From: Cervus elaphus
Lineage: Eukaryota; Chordata; Mammalia; Artiodactyla; Cervidae
Direction of reading: 5' to 3'
Assembly (NCBI RefSeq): GCF_910594005.1
Contig: NC_057823.1
Location: 59,704,015-59,768,014 of the forward strand
DNA: 64,000 nucleotides
Part shown: in pieces, positions 33,417 through 46,059 of the stretch
Layout: each line of letters starts with the position of its first letter
How positions within the stretch are numbered: position 1 is the first letter of the stretch
Made by a program: the position numbers and the translations under genes
The notes under the pieces: model-generated
Databases searched by the model: none
What the model saw: the letters and a program-made list of their open reading frames with translations, nothing else
Told to the model about the DNA's origin: nothing

Positions 33417-34751
33417 AGGGAAATGTGCCTGAAGCATCCCTGTGGTGTAAGAGCCTGACCATGGTCTTGATGAATGGGTCCCTTAGCCCTTAAGTTTCTT
33501 TTCATTCTCTATGTCCCAGCTCACACTGTAAAGGCAAGATCCACATCTTCTCTAGTTATAATATCCATAGTATTAGCTTATGATAGGGACATACGTTGTT
33601 TTGCACTAATTGTACATCCTTGGCTGAAGCTCTTTTGCTTTTGTACTCCTGAAATAAGATTAGAATCACACTTTGTCCCATCTGACATTTTACCTTTTCC
33701 ATCTTGTTTATTCTTTATATTCTCATTCTTAATTTATATGCTACCCTAGAATTGTCTGCTATATTCTGTCATTGTACACTGTTATTTTTCTTTATATCAC
33801 TGTATCCCATTGACTTCTGTGTGAATGTGCATGTATATCTGTACAGTCTCTGTAATTATTCATGGCTTCACTGAATAGACTATAGGCTCCACCAGTGTAG
33901 AAATCCCATCTGTCCTGTCTTCATTGTATCCCCAGTGCCCAGCAGAGGTGCTGAAACATTACAGGCATTCCATCAATATTTGATAAGTGAGTAAATATAC
34001 AGTTCTGGTTGTTGATGGCTTAATGTGGATTTTAAAATTTAGAACTAGAAAAATAGGTTATTGTATAAGACAAAGGCAATTGGACTATTTGGAATAAGTG
34101 GACAGACCATGAGGATTTAAAAATATATATATATTGAATTCAGTCCTATGGCCTTCTAAAATAAAAGAAAAAATGCAGCATAATCTTAAACCATTTGCTT
34201 ATAGCATTTGTCAGTTAATTTGTTAGTTTATCAAAGCATTTTGTGAATTTTAGATGTCTCAGAATTAGGTTTAGAAATATCAGTGGACTGAAGAAGAAAA
34301 CTTAAAAAAAGAAAACATACACACACGCTCATATAACCCCAGAAGCTTGAATGTGTCAACTTGCCCTAGCTCTTAATGGTAAACATGCAGTGAGTCACAG
34401 GTAGTGACCCACAGAGCCCTCGGCTTGCAAACAGTCAATAAACATTGATGATGTTGATAAGGTACACTCTTTTTCTGGTACTGAGTTACAAGGTTATTTC
34501 CACTCTGTCATTACTGAAACAGATGAATTAATTATGGTCATTTATTCAGTCTTAAGGGAAGAAAGTATGTGGCAGTGTTTTTAAACCTCACGTAAAAAAA
34601 AAATAAAGTTTGGCCAAGCTCTCTTTTAGGGAGTCAGACCTAGCACTTCCTGGTTCCCTGGGTAACAGGTGTTGACATGACATGTTTAGAATTAAGACTT
34701 CCTTCACATCACCTTTATTGCTGACTCATCTTCCTATTCATGATCTACATT
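33417..34751. other. STK32A intron with an L2 3' end
   Basis: 33880-33995 resembles an L2 3' end (tgtatccccagtgcccagca then ttccatcaatatttgata). The remainder is AT-rich and unassigned. Confidence 0.5.
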
Positions 34752-34753
34752 TA

Positions 34754-34833
34754 TTGGGTTGGCCAAAAAGTTCACTCAGGTTTTTCTATGAGATTGTTTG
34801 GAAAAACCTGAATGAACCTTTTGTCCAACTCAA
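34754..34833. mobile_element. Mariner-type MITE, copy 3
   Basis: An 80-bp palindrome TTGGGTTGGCCAAAAAGTTC to TTTTGTCCAACTCAA, flanked by TA at 34752-34753 and 34834-34835. Confidence 0.9.
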
Positions 34834-34869
34834 TATCTCCACCATTCTTTTTACCTTTATTTCAATAAT

Positions 34870-35050
34870 AATAACATCTCTCCTGTATTGTGTCTAATAT
34901 ATATCAGTCACTCTATTGAGAACTTTACATGTATCATGTCATTTAATTTTCCCAACAATCCTCTAAAGTGGTTCATTTTACAGAAGGAATAGAAACTAAA
35001 ATTGACTGGCTCAGTTTAGCACTCAAATCCTTTTGCCTTCAAAGCTTAAA
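34870..35050 (-). repeat. MIR SINE
   Basis: Contains ttttcccaacaatcctctaa, cattttacagaaggaatag and a MIR-type end. Confidence 0.65.
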
Positions 35051-35317
35051 CACTTAATTACATTATATGACCTTCATATACTTCATATACCTCAAATACT
35101 GATATCAACAAGGAAAAATTAAACTCTTTCATTTCTCCCAATTTATCAGTCCATGGTCATTGTGCCTTGAAAGACCCAGGCACATGATAAATGTACACAG
35201 TCACAGTTACTGTCCTATTGTTGGTTAATCTAATGTGAAAATCTTGTTCATCCAACAAACATATAATGAGCACTTACTAGGTGCTAGGTCCCAAGGGCAA
35301 AAAATGCAAATATGGTA

Positions 35318-35560
35318 TGGAAATGGCAACCCACTCCAGTATTCTTGCCTAGAGAATCCTGTGGATGGAGGAGCCTGTTGGGCTGCTGTCCATGGGGTCG
35401 CACAGAGTCGGACAGGACTGCAGCGACTTAGCATGCATGCATGCATTGGAGAAGGAAATGGCAACCCACTCCAGTATTCTTGCCTGGAGAATCCCAGGGA
35501 CTGCCGGCTATGGGGTCGCACAGAGTCGGACATGACTGAAGCGACTTAGCAGCAGCAGCC
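35318..35560 (+). repeat. Bov-A2 SINE (dimer) with ATGC-repeat linker
   Basis: Two Bov-A units are joined by a gcatgcatgcatgcattgg linker and end in cttagcagcagcagcc. The second unit has a short internal deletion near 35504. Confidence 0.92.
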
Positions 35561-35971
35561 CCTAGCTTTAAGTAGCTCACTTCACAGAGAGAATCCCAGG
35601 GCGAATCCTTTATGAAACAAAGAAATCAGCATTGGTAAAGGCTGCCCTCTAGTGGACATCTGTGAAAATTACTAACAAATTACTTCCTTTCATTTCTTTC
35701 CCTCTTTCCCCCAAGTTAAAATTATAGCAGAGGCTGGCTCTCTTGAAACTAAAAATACTTTTGCCTCATCATAAAATTCTCCACCCAACTCCACAGAACT
35801 AGCAGCTCATTGCATTTGGAGGAGAGGTTGAAGTCTTCTGTGTAACCTTCCAACCTGAACTTTGTCCTTATGATTCAAAGAATTAAAAAGAGGTGTGTGC
35901 CTGGTAAAACTCTGAATCTCTTTATAATCAGCACTTAAATAATAATTTTTAAAACTTCTATTTACTGAGCA

Positions 35972-36172
35972 CTTGGCTTCTCTGGTGGCTCAGAGAGTAA
36001 AGAACCCACCTGCAAAGCAGAAGACCCAGGTTTGATCCCTGGGTTGGAAAGATTCCCAGGAGAAGGGAATGACAACCCACTCCAGTATTCTTGCCTGGCA
36101 AATTCCACGGACAGAGGGGCCTGGCGGGCTACAGTCCACGGGGTCGCAGAGTCTGACATGACTGAGCTGCTA
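35972..36172 (+). repeat. Bov-tA SINE
   Basis: Full unit from cttggcttctctggtggctc to ctgacatgactgagctgct. Confidence 0.88.
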
Positions 36173-36537
36173 ACTCTACACACTGTTCAGTATTTTAGGT
36201 AAATACTTCTCTAAATTAACCTTATAAGACAGTTCCAAATTGACATCTCAGAGGTGGATTTAGCCCACAAAAAAGTTTCTTTTACCCAGAGGGATTACCA
36301 GCTTTTAAGAACTTGGAGGTTTCCTGAGAAACTGTAGTCTTTCTGTATCTTTTTAAAAAGCAGGAAATGTGGCAACCATGTACTATATCTGCATATGGCA
36401 ACAAAACAATCAGCTGGAAGGGATTAGAAGATCCTACTGATATTTCATTGGTTGAAAATTTAGCTTGGAAACATTTACAAAGCAATGTTTTTCCTTTTAC
36501 CCTATAAAAATGAAGACTCTCACTTCTCTCTTTTAAG

Positions 36538-36654
36538 AGACCGTATCATATTCGCTCCAGTACTTCCAGCAAGGAAATTGCACACATGTTTGAGACAGCA
36601 CTAGTGACTTACCCTTCTGCCTGGTCACAGGAGATGGTATCCCTTCTTAAAAAG
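36538..36654 (+). CDS. STK32A: STK32A in-window exon 4: kinase C-lobe
   Basis: This 117-nt exon (39 codons, phase 0 at both ends) encodes the stretch RPYHIRSSTSSKEIAHMFET through SAWSQEMVSLLKK of the C-lobe, after the DWWSLG helix. The acceptor is cttttaag; the next AG two bases downstream would break the frame, which fixes the start at 36538. The donor is GTAAGG. A CHR-type SINE begins about 70 bp downstream in the intron. Confidence 0.94.
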
Positions 36655-36725
36655 GTAAGGATGAATGCAGGACAAAAGGAAGTGATAAAAAGAAGCAGGC
36701 GATCTGGTTGGAAGGTTAAGTTACA

Positions 36726-36895
36726 GGGACTTCCCTGGAGGTCCAGTGTTGTTAAGACTTTGCCTTCCAATGCAGGGGTTGGGAGTTCAAGCTTTGGCCA
36801 GGGAACTAAGATCCCACATGCCTTACCACCAAAAAACCAAAACATAAAGAATAAAAGCAATATTGTAACAAATTCAATGACGACTTAAAAAAAAA
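36726..36895 (+). repeat. CHR-type SINE
   Basis: gggacttccctggaggtcca head, ggccagggaactaagatccc body, A-rich tail with aaaaaaaaac at 36887-36896. It is 70 bp after STK32A exon 36538-36654. Confidence 0.85.
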
Positions 36896-37199
36896 CAGTC
36901 CACATCAAAACAAAAAAATGGTTATGATACTGGAGGCCGTCATAATAATATACATTTCTGGAGTGGGTTTTGCAGCTAACAGATTTCAAATACCTGGCTT
37001 TGTTAATAAGGCAATGCACACATGTCCTCTTGAATGTCTCAAAAGACATTTCAAATTCCATGTGCCCCAAATGGAATTCTTGAACTCTGTATTTCCTGGA
37101 CTTTCTCCAGCGTTCCCTCACTCAGTCACTGGCCTCTCCATCCACCCACTTATACAAGGCAGAACTGGAAATCACTCATCATCCTCATATCCACTCCAT

Positions 37200-38215
37200 C
37201 ACCACATTCTGTTATTTGACCTTTTAAATACCTTTTGAAGCTGACACTTCTCTCCCTCTCCCCTGCTATCTTCTTCCCAGTCCCACTGCCATCAAGGTTA
37301 GATTGCCCTGTACATTTTTACACACTCCATTCTGCTCTCTGCTTTGCCCCACAGGGACCTGTTCAAAGCACAGGTCATTGTTTTCCTATTGTTCTTAGGA
37401 TAAAGATCAAAATAATTTGTTTGGTGTAAAGGTTCTAACCACCCCTCGAGTCTTATTTTAGACTTTCATCCCCTATTTGATGGCACAAACTGCTTTATGC
37501 TTCCTTTTCCCTTCTCTTTCCCCCCCCGCCCCGACCTCACCCTCACATACCAGTCTCTCCCCCAGGCCTTTGCACATGCTCGTCTCACTGCCTAGAACAC
37601 TGCTCCCACCCCCAGTTCTTCTGGCGCCCTTCTTTAGATTATTACTACTCAATGTGATTCACTAAGTGGTCCAAGTACATTAATTACTCCCCACCGGGTC
37701 CATAACAAAACATAGAAATTGAGAGAAGTGTTAAAAAAAAAAAAAAAAAAACTTGTATAGCAGTTTGATGCTGCTGATCCCTCAAAGCACATGGTCAGTG
37801 GACTCCTCTCACTGAACAGGGTACCAGCCTATGTGGTGACGTCATGCTCAAATCACCAGTTGCACATGGTGTGGAGTTCCATACTAGCCACACACAGTAA
37901 CACCACATATTGGTTTCAGTGGGTTGGAAATTAAACCAAAGAGAAATATCTAGCCCTTCTGCATAGTTTGAGAAACACAGCATTAGATCTCAGCTCAAAT
38001 CTCTCTTCTTCAGGGAGCCTCCCTCTATTGTCAGCTCACACAAGCATGAACTTTCCTTCATCATATTTTTCACAATTTGAAATTACACATTGCACATGTG
38101 TGACTTTTGGGTTAATGCTGTTACTCTCAAGCTGCACAAGGGAAGGACCACATCTGATTTGTTCACCATGGTGTCCGCAGCACCTAACACACAGCCTGAC
38201 AAGTGGTAAAATTTG
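37200..38215 (-). repeat. L2-related old LINE sequence, discontinuous
   Basis: Segments ccaggcctttgcacatgctc (37564), cagctcaaatctctcttctt (37991) and acaagggaaggaccacatct (38137) follow the L2 3' end order in reverse. The region 37660-37980, with an A18 run at about 37733-37751, does not fit and may be an insertion. Confidence 0.5.
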
Positions 38216-38929
38216 GAATTTGAACTAATGAGGTCCAATGATTTTCATCAGATTTTTCAGTGTACCCATGTTCACCAGGAAGACTAAGGAAAATTGAGGC
38301 AGAATCTCAATCATGTGTATTATGTGAAAGAAAAATGAGGAGCCCAAGAGGATGAACTTGCCTTTTTTCTGAAGAGAGAAAACTGCACAGGTTGTAGCTA
38401 GTCAAGGAAAAGAGCTTTGTGGACTAAGACTTCAAAACCTATGTCTCTTGTCTCTGGGTCAGGTGTTCTGTTTTCCAATAGGGATACTGCTGTTGGCGAT
38501 GTCAAAAATACAGAATAGGGGCAGAGGTCATTTTCCATAAGCAAATTTTCCTTAGTTCCAAGACAGCCTTCTCACCCCAGAATTGCACCCTGATGACCCA
38601 CAGTGATCACCTTCAGGCCCATCCTCAAGTGGAACTGCTCCTTCCCATCCAAACCACAGGACCGTAATGATATTGATTCTAGGGTGGTTTGAGTAAGGAA
38701 ACAAAATCTTTAATCTCAGTTCACAAAACCCAGAACTGTTGCAGTAATCTTAATGACATCTTATCTGTGTCACTCCCAGTATATATTGATTAGTTATAAA
38801 CATTGCTAAAATTTTTAGTGTGAAATGAATTTCATGTGTTAAAATCAGTGTACATTTTTCCACTCAAGAACAGATTTCTTAGTCACTTTAAACATGGCCT
38901 TATTTGAACATGGCCATGTTTAGTCATAG
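38216..38929. other. STK32A intron, nothing recognised
   Basis: No repeat or exon could be supported here. Confidence 0.45.
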
Positions 38930-39075
38930 CTAAACCTAACAAAATAGGTTACTATCCCTTTTTTACAGATGGGTAAACTGAGGTTTAGAGAACAAACTTG
39001 CCCATCATCAATCAGTTACGGAATCAGGAGTCAAACATGTCTGACTCAGGAGGACAAGCTGTTTTCACTCACCGC
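38930..39075 (-). repeat. MIR fragment
   Basis: Contains ccttttttacagatgggtaa, actgaggtttagagaaca and gactcagg near the end. Confidence 0.7.
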
Positions 39076-39265
39076 ATGACCAACTTACAATTCATTCTGA
39101 CCACTCATTATTATCTATATTATTTATTTATGGGACTAAGGAAGGAAAATACTACTTGTTTCCTTCAATCCTATTCCTGAAAATATTTATAGGGAATCTT
39201 TATGATTTTTTGCTCCCCAAGTTTTGACCTTGTTCATGATCTTGGTGTTTGTATTCCATTGGCAG

Positions 39266-39391
39266 CTACTTGAACTGAATCCGGACCACCGATTTTCCCA
39301 TTTGTCTGATATTCAAAACTTCCCATATATGAATGATATGAACTGGGATGCAGTTCTGCAGAAGAGGCTCATTCCAGGATTTGTTCCTAAC
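39266..39391 (+). CDS. STK32A: STK32A in-window exon 5: end of kinase domain
   Basis: This 126-nt exon (42 codons, phase 0 at both ends) encodes LLELNPDHRFSHLSDIQNFP followed by YMNDMNWDAVLQKRLIPGFV and PN. It includes subdomain XI with its conserved Arg (NPDHRF) and the start of the post-kinase extension. The acceptor is ccattggcag and the donor is a consensus GTGAGT. Confidence 0.95.
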
Positions 39392-39424
39392 GTGAGTCAA
39401 TCCTAATAAACCCTTAATAGCTCT

Positions 39425-39630
39425 CATTCATTGCATATTCTTCTGTGTGCCAGATACATACATGGTCTCATCAGATAACCACACCAGTGTTGTAAGACAG
39501 TCAATGTTCCTGTTTTACATATGAGAAAACCAAGGCACACACAGGGTAAGTTGGCTGACAAGGATCACATGGCTAGCAGGTGGCTAAGCTGGGATTCCAG
39601 TCTAGGTCAGTGTTGGGAGTTCTAGCTCCT
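39425..39630 (-). repeat. MIR SINE just after an STK32A exon
   Basis: Contains tctgtgtgccagatacatac, gttttacatatgagaaaacc and ggatcacatggctagcaggt. Confidence 0.8.
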
Positions 39631-39835
39631 AACTACTTTTTTGTGGCTTACTTTTAGTGGAAACAAGTCCTAACCCTACAAATAGTCTTTTCCAGGAATC
39701 TGCCAATTTAAAATGTTTTCTCTGATTCCAAAGATGTAGGCATTTGTATCCAAGGAGTTTTGTGAGTCAAAGGAGTGAAAGCTTTTTGGGTTGGGTATTT
39801 GTTTTTACCATTCATTCCTCTTCCTCTGGTAGTTT

Positions 39836-40044
39836 GGACTTCGCTGGTGACCCAGATGGTAAAGCATCTGCCTGCGATGTGGGAGACCTGGGTTCGATCC
39901 CTGGGTTGGGAAGTCCCCTGGAGAAGGAAATGGCAACCCACTCCGGTACCCTTGCCTGGAAAAATCCCATGGCCAGAGGAGCCTGGTAGGCTACAGTCCA
40001 TGGGGTCACAGAGACCTACACGACTGAGCGACTTCACTTTCACT
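39836..40044 (+). repeat. Bov-tA SINE
   Basis: Full unit from ggacttcgctggtgacccag to ctgagcgacttcactttcac. Confidence 0.9.
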
Positions 40045-40605
40045 GATGGTTCTACACTGGGAACCATATTCTCAGTGACTAATAAGCAAAGGGAAATAAG
40101 TCCCACCTAGCCAAAAAACATCTGTGGCTTCCTGCATCTACTGAGCCCCAGCCAAGGAGCCAAGTGAGACCTCTAACCCCTGTCTCCCCACAGTCTGATT
40201 CTACACACTCAGTTGCAGGCAGACTGGCAGAATAATCATCTCTTAAAGGAGCCTGCAGAAACAATTCAGAGTTTTCTGTTCTTAAGCCCAGGCAGACACC
40301 TGCTATGGGCCTGTGGGGTTGTGATCCTTCATATACAAACAGCAGATGGGTGGGTGGGGTACAAAGCAAGAGGCACCAGAAGGCAATGGGGGGTAATTCT
40401 GGGATGGGGGAATGCCACCTTCTGGAGCAGCAGGAGGTGGGGTCCTACCTGGCCTACCTGGGGTCCAGCAGGGACCGCTTCTTGGCTGACACATGAGGCC
40501 TTGGAGATCTAGGCACCTTTCCCGTAGTTTCTACTCTTTCACGCGCCATCCCTTCAGCGCTGCCTCCAGAGACCTTGTGTGCGTGCTTCTCTGGTTTAAT
40601 TGTGA

Positions 40606-40745
40606 ACCCGAATCATCTGGGGAGCTTGTTACACATGCAATTTCCTGGCCTGGTGTTCAGAAACACTGATCTGGAAGTCTGGTTGGGGAACTAGGGATCA
40701 ACTTAGGGTGATTCTGATCTACCACTGAACCTACTTTGAGAAACA
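40606..40745 (+). repeat. MER5-like hAT fragment
   Basis: Contains cgaatcatctggggagcttg and gaacctactttgagaaac at the ends, with a diverged middle. Confidence 0.5.
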
Positions 40746-41014
40746 TAACCCCAAAGGGCAAACCTTAGAAAGATAATTATAATAGGATTTCCTTTCTAAT
40801 TCCTGGAAGGCTCCTTGGGAGTTTAGCAAAATAAACAAAATACAAAAAGAACATGAAAAACAAGGCTGGCGATAAATTACCTGAAACTTTGCATGGAAAT
40901 CCCAGCTCATTATTCTTGGACTGTTCGTGCAGGACTGAGCTTTATTCTCCTTATTCAGTCCGGTTTATTTTTAGACAGGAATGTAAGGAATCAGTCAACC
41001 TGTCTTCCTTGCAG

Positions 41015-41143
41015 AAAGGCAGGCTGAATTGTGACCCCACCTTTGAACTCGAAGAAATGATTTTGGAGTCCAAGCCTCTTCACAAGAAAAAGAAGCGTCT
41101 GGCCAAGAAGGAGAAGGAGATGAGGAAATGCAATTCCTCTCAG
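41015..41143 (+). CDS. STK32A: STK32A in-window exon 6: polybasic C-terminal extension
   Basis: This 129-nt exon (43 codons, phase 0 at both ends) encodes [20 protein letters not shown], then the polybasic run [19 protein letters not shown] and CNSSQ. The lysine-rich block could act as a nuclear-localisation or membrane/phosphoinositide contact signal; that role is inference. The acceptor is cttccttgcag and the donor is GTAAAC. Confidence 0.95.
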
Positions 41144-41835
41144 GTAAACAGTCCCCTCACACTTAGGGTCGTGGGAATCTTCATGGCTGCTGCCATTTGT
41201 TGGAAAGCTTCCAGTGGGTGAGCTTCCCACAGGAACTGGCAGTTTCGTGACTGTGAGAAGGAGCTGAACACTCCAGCTTCGGAAAGCAAAGCCCTGGGCG
41301 TCCCAGCAGCAATCTTTTACATTTGAATGTCCTACCCAGGTCTCTGCAATTAACTTGATTCCCTAGTGCTTTCTCCTAACTCTCAATTCAAATGTTGTGA
41401 TCTCCTGGAAGGGAATCTAATTGGCAAAGCCTAGGTCAGGTTACCAACCTTAAAATGATGGGAAATGTTGTTTAGTCACTAAGTTGTTTCTCAACTGTTT
41501 TGAGCCCTATTCTTTTGAGGAATCACTGGGAGCAGCCAGTCCTGGAGGGACATGTCTGGTCTTTGCTAGAAGCAGAATCTCCTGATGTCAGGGCTAGCCA
41601 AGTAGGGAGTGTCTAGTCACAGAAAAGATGGAATTATATGGTTGAGCATCATTGCTGGATTTCAGGCTGAATCAAATTAATTTTGTAACCAACTACATTA
41701 TCCTCTGTCAGAGTTTAGAGGTCAGATTTCAGAAAAGTAACTTACAGGGGCTCAATAGGATTTTACACAGTGGTTTTGTGTGTAATAATGATGATGAAGC
41801 ATTAAATATTCACCTTGCCGCTAATGATCATCCAT

Positions 41836-42016
41836 GGGCTTCCCTGGTGGCTCAGTGGTAAAGAATCTACCTGCCAATGGAAAGATCCTTTGTAGAAGGA
41901 AATGACAACACACTCCAGTATTTTTGCCCGGAAATCCCATGGACAGAGGAGCCTGGTGAGCTATAGTCCGTAGGGTCGCCAAAGAGTCAGACAGAATTTA
42001 CCAGCTAAACAACAAC
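41836..42016 (+). repeat. Bov-tA SINE with perfect 13-bp target-site duplication
   Basis: Unit flanked by aatgatcatccat at 41823-41835 and 42017-42029, with an internal deletion compared with other copies. Confidence 0.94.
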
Positions 42017-42029
42017 AATGATCATCCAT

Positions 42030-42922
42030 TCATCCACTCAATCATCCACCCACCTCCCTACACACTCAACTAATGGTCATCCATTCTTCCATCCCTCTGT
42101 ATCCATTTGCTTAGGCTATTTTTATTGAATCCCTATTATCTGCCTCATTCTGTGCTAAACACTGGAAAGAGATATGAATAAGATATAATTCCTGCATTCA
42201 CTGACATCCCTGTTCTCAGAGATTGCATAATCTTGTGGTTAAAATGGCTCTGAAAACAAGCAACCATTCTCAGTGTTCTTAATTTCTCTAGTCCTCAGGG
42301 CATACTGTGCCCTTTAATGGTCAGTTAACCAAAGTCCACATCCTGTTTGTCCACGGAACTGGCCTCTGAGCAGATTCCCATCTTTAAGTGTTTTCTAGGG
42401 CTCTCCAAGGAATGCTTTGCTGTACCACAAACCCATCTTGCTTGCTGCTTTTCACTTTACCCATCTTCCTCCTAATGATCTGTTGCTCTTCATATCATAA
42501 CCAGCTGGCTTCTCCTGGCACGCGCATTCCTTTTCCTCCAGAGAGCTGCCTGTGTAGGCTCCTCTGTTAAGAGACCTCCAAATGTATCCAAGTATAAGAC
42601 ATCACCTTAATTATAAGTTTTTTCAAGTTTTAGAGATAACAGCAATTTGTGAGTAACTTGCCACGCCTTCCCTGCTCTAAATGATGTGTCTACCTTCCTC
42701 CCCATCCTTGTACCATGCCATTCTTGACCTCACTCAAAACCCTCAAGATGCATAGGTCCTGCTAGTGTCTGGCCCTTGCTCTTCCCTTTTCCTGGAATGT
42801 TCTCCTCTTGGACCTTCACTTAGAGGGCTTCCTCTCCTCTTTATGCCCCAAATGCCTCCTAATCAAAGGTGAGGTACCCTCTTTCCCAGCCCCTATTTTT
42901 AACTCCTTTATGACCTTGCGCT
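42030..42922. other. STK32A intron, old repeat traces
   Basis: 42100-42240 resembles the same unassigned mammalian-wide repeat seen near 22775 (tctgtgctaaacactggaa). 42660-42890 is L2-like (ttcctggaatgttctcctct). Confidence 0.4.
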
Positions 42923-43078
42923 TGTGTGTTTAGTTGCTCAGTCATGTCCGACTCTTGGGACGCCCTGGACGATAGCCCGCCAGACTCTTCTGTCCATGGG
43001 ATTCTCCAGGCAAGAATCCTGGAGTGGGTTGCCATGCCCTCCTCCATGGGATCTTCCCAACCCATGGATTGAACCCAT
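42923..43078 (-). repeat. Bov-tA/Bov-A SINE, reverse
   Basis: ttagttgctcagtcatgtcc through ggatcttcccaacccatgga. Confidence 0.85.
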
Positions 43079-43629
43079 AGTTTATAAATTTTTTATTTAT
43101 GCTTATTTGTGTGTCTTTTTCTGTCCCACTAAAATAAGGCTTCTCCTGTGCAAAGACCAGGTGTCAGTCTTAGCCACATTGTCTTCATGGTACCCCAAGA
43201 GTGCATGTATTAGAGGCTCAACCAGTGTCTGATCAACACATTAAAAGAAGAAAAATCTAAAACTGAACCATGAAGACTGGTTATTGCTGTTCTTAGAATT
43301 ACAAGGTCAAGCTGCATCCACAGGACATCTTCCTGTGATCCCCTCTTGTCCTAGACCTAACCTGTGTCCAGTCACCAGGTTGCAGGGCAAACTCCCACAC
43401 CTCCCATGGGAAAGGCTATGAGCCACTCACCCACAGTACAGAACCTCTGACATTTCCTAATGCCAAGGAGAAGGAAAAGCAATTTCTTCTTTTTCCCAGG
43501 TATCATGTCAATCTCAGAATCATTTGCTAAGAGGTGGTTTTGCTCATGATAAAGAGAGGCCTTTACATTGTTAATCAAAGTTTACATTCTCTTTACAGTC
43601 TTTTTGCTTGTCTTGTTTATAACCTTTTT

Positions 43630-44171
43630 ATTATGGTAAAACATGTATAGGAAAATTTTCCATTTTAATTATGAAGTGTACAGTTTATTAAGTGCATTTG
43701 GAATATTGTGTACCCCCTACCACTGTCTATCCAAAATTTTTCAATACTCCCCAAACCACTGGTTTTTCTTTAATTTGTTTCAGCAGTGTTTGTACTCATC
43801 AGAGTACAAATCATTCACCTCCTTGGTTAAACTTATTTCTAGGTCTTTTATGCTTTTGGAGACATGGAAATAGAATTTTTTCTTAATTTCTTCCTAGATG
43901 ATTAATTACTGCTGTGTAGAAACATAAGTGATTTTTCTGAATTAATCTGTACACTGCAATTGAATTCATTTATGAGCTCTAGTAGCTTCTTGATGGATAC
44001 TCTGTAGTTTTCTATGTTAATATATAGGATTATGTCATCTGTATATTGAGATACTTTTAGTTCTTCCTTTCCAGTTTGGATTTGTTTATTGTTTTTTCCT
44101 GCCTGGTTGCTCTGGCTAGAAGTTCCAACATAATGTTGAATAGCAATGGTGAAAGCAGGTATCTTTGTTCT
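43630..44171 (-). repeat. Old L1 ORF2 region, reverse
   Basis: Complement of L1: tatggtaaaacatgtatagg at left, then tgttgaatagcaatggtgaa near 44132. Diverged and non-coding. Confidence 0.65.
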
Positions 44172-45003
44172 TTTTCTTTTCTTTTTTTTTTTTTTTTGAT
44201 TGATTTTAGATCGGCGATCTAATTTTATTTTATTTTTATTTATTTATTTATTTATTTTTTAATAGTTGGAGGCTAATTACTTCACAACATTTCAGTGGGT
44301 TTTGTCATACATTGACATGAATCAGCCATAGATTTACACGTATTCCCCATCCCTATCCCCCCTCCCACCTCCCTCTCCACCCGATTCCTCTGGGTCTTCC
44401 CAGTGCACCAGGACCGAGCACTTGTCTCATGCATCCCACCTGGGCTGGTGATCTGTTTCACCATAGATAATATACATGCTGTTCTTTTGCAACATCCCAC
44501 CCTCACCTTCTCCCACAGAGTTCAAAAGTCTGTTCTGTACTTCTGTGTCTCTTTTTCTGTTTTGCATAAAGGGTTGTCGTTACCATCTTTCTAAATTCCA
44601 TATATATGTGTTAGTATGCTGTAATGTTCTTTATCTTTCTGGCTTACTTCACTCTGTATAATGGGCTCCAGTTTCATCCATCTCATTAGAACTGATTCAA
44701 ATGAATTCTTTTTAACGGCTGAGTAATATTCCATGGTGTATATGTACCACAGCTTCCTTATCCATTCATCTGCTGATGGGCATCTAGGTTGCTTCCATGT
44801 CCTGGCTATTATAAACAGTGCTGCGATGAACATTGGGGTGCACGTGTCTCTTTCAGATCTGGTTTCCTCAGTGTGTATGCCCAGAAGTGGGATTGCTGGG
44901 TCATATGGCAGTTCTATTTCCAGTTTTTTAAAGAAATCTCCACACTGTTCTCCATAGTGGCTGTACTAGTTTGCATTCCCACCAACACTCACTGCATTCT
45001 TTT
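44172..45003 (-). mobile_element. Ruminant L1 3' insertion, reverse
   Basis: A T-rich tail (44182-44197, then ATTT repeats) is followed by the complement of the L1 3' UTR and ORF2 end (gactgagtaatattccatgg-like and aagtgggattgctgggtca). On the - strand the family matches the copy at 28911-29342. It abuts an older L1 fragment in the same orientation. Confidence 0.88.
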
Positions 45004-46059
45004 CCATGGCTCATGGTATATGCCTCTGCTCACGCTCATGGTAGACGCTCTGTTGTTTCTTTGCTTCATGGATGTTCTCCACTGACCCTCTCTGCCCACC
45101 AACCACCTCAAAGTAAAGAAGCAAAAACACTGATGCACACCAGTCTGTCTGCCATGGAAGCTAATGACCTAAATCCTCTTTTTCTGCCTCCTGAGATTTC
45201 CACCTGCTCTAAACCCTTCAGATATTTCTGATGCCATTTGTACTTTTCCTAGTCTAATCATTGTTTGCTCTCTCATCCCTAAGAAGCACATCCCAAGATT
45301 TTTAACCAGCAGTTTTCTTCTCAATCACCTAAGACCCATTCATTCCTCCATTCTGATTGTTCCCCACTCTTTTCCCTCATACTCTTTCTGGTTTATCCTT
45401 TTCACTTGTCCATGGAGCTGCCTTTCTTACATTTTTCCAGTTAAAGCAGAGGAAAGAGAACATTTTGCACATGAGCCCTTAGGGCCAGGGTTGGGACTCA
45501 TGGCATCTGCAATGCTGTATCACAAATTCATCTCTGAGTGTGCATTTTACACCTTTTTAAAAATAAAGCAGAGATATATGACAGAGAAAAACAACTTGAG
45601 TAAACTTCTGCATTTTATTTGATTATAATCTTGATTTTTAATGTTAACATATTTTAAAATGTTAACATTTTAAATATTCTTTATGTTAAATTTTGTATAG
45701 CTTTTGCTTATATATTTACTTATATGTTTATATTATACATATATTGTCTGTAAAATGTAAATATATAAATGTAGAAACATGTATGTGTATAATATATATA
45801 AACATAAAGTATTATATAAATATGTTAAACATTTGTTTATATACTTTAATATAATATTTTAATGTTAAAGTATTTTTTTCTAAAATCTTGCTCCAAGGAG
45901 CTCTATCAGATCACAGGTATTCCCCATGATTGATACTGGAAACCCTCAGGGTCACAAATCCCCCAGTTTGAGGATAAGAGGGAGGTGTAACAGAGTCTTG
46001 TTTCTCTCCTTTGTTTTTCTTCCTTTGCCACTTCTCTGAAATTTCCTCTCCTTTTTTTT
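45004..46059. other. STK32A intron with AT-rich palindromic stretch
   Basis: 45600-45870 is strongly AT-rich, with repeated atgttaacat palindromes and tatata tracts. No gene is seen in this interval. Confidence 0.5.

Noticed and set aside
42859..43065. Apparent tRNA-like segments in SINEs
   Set aside because: The tRNA-like heads of Bov-tA and CHR elements keep B-box words but do not fold as full tRNAs, so no tRNA gene is called anywhere in the window.
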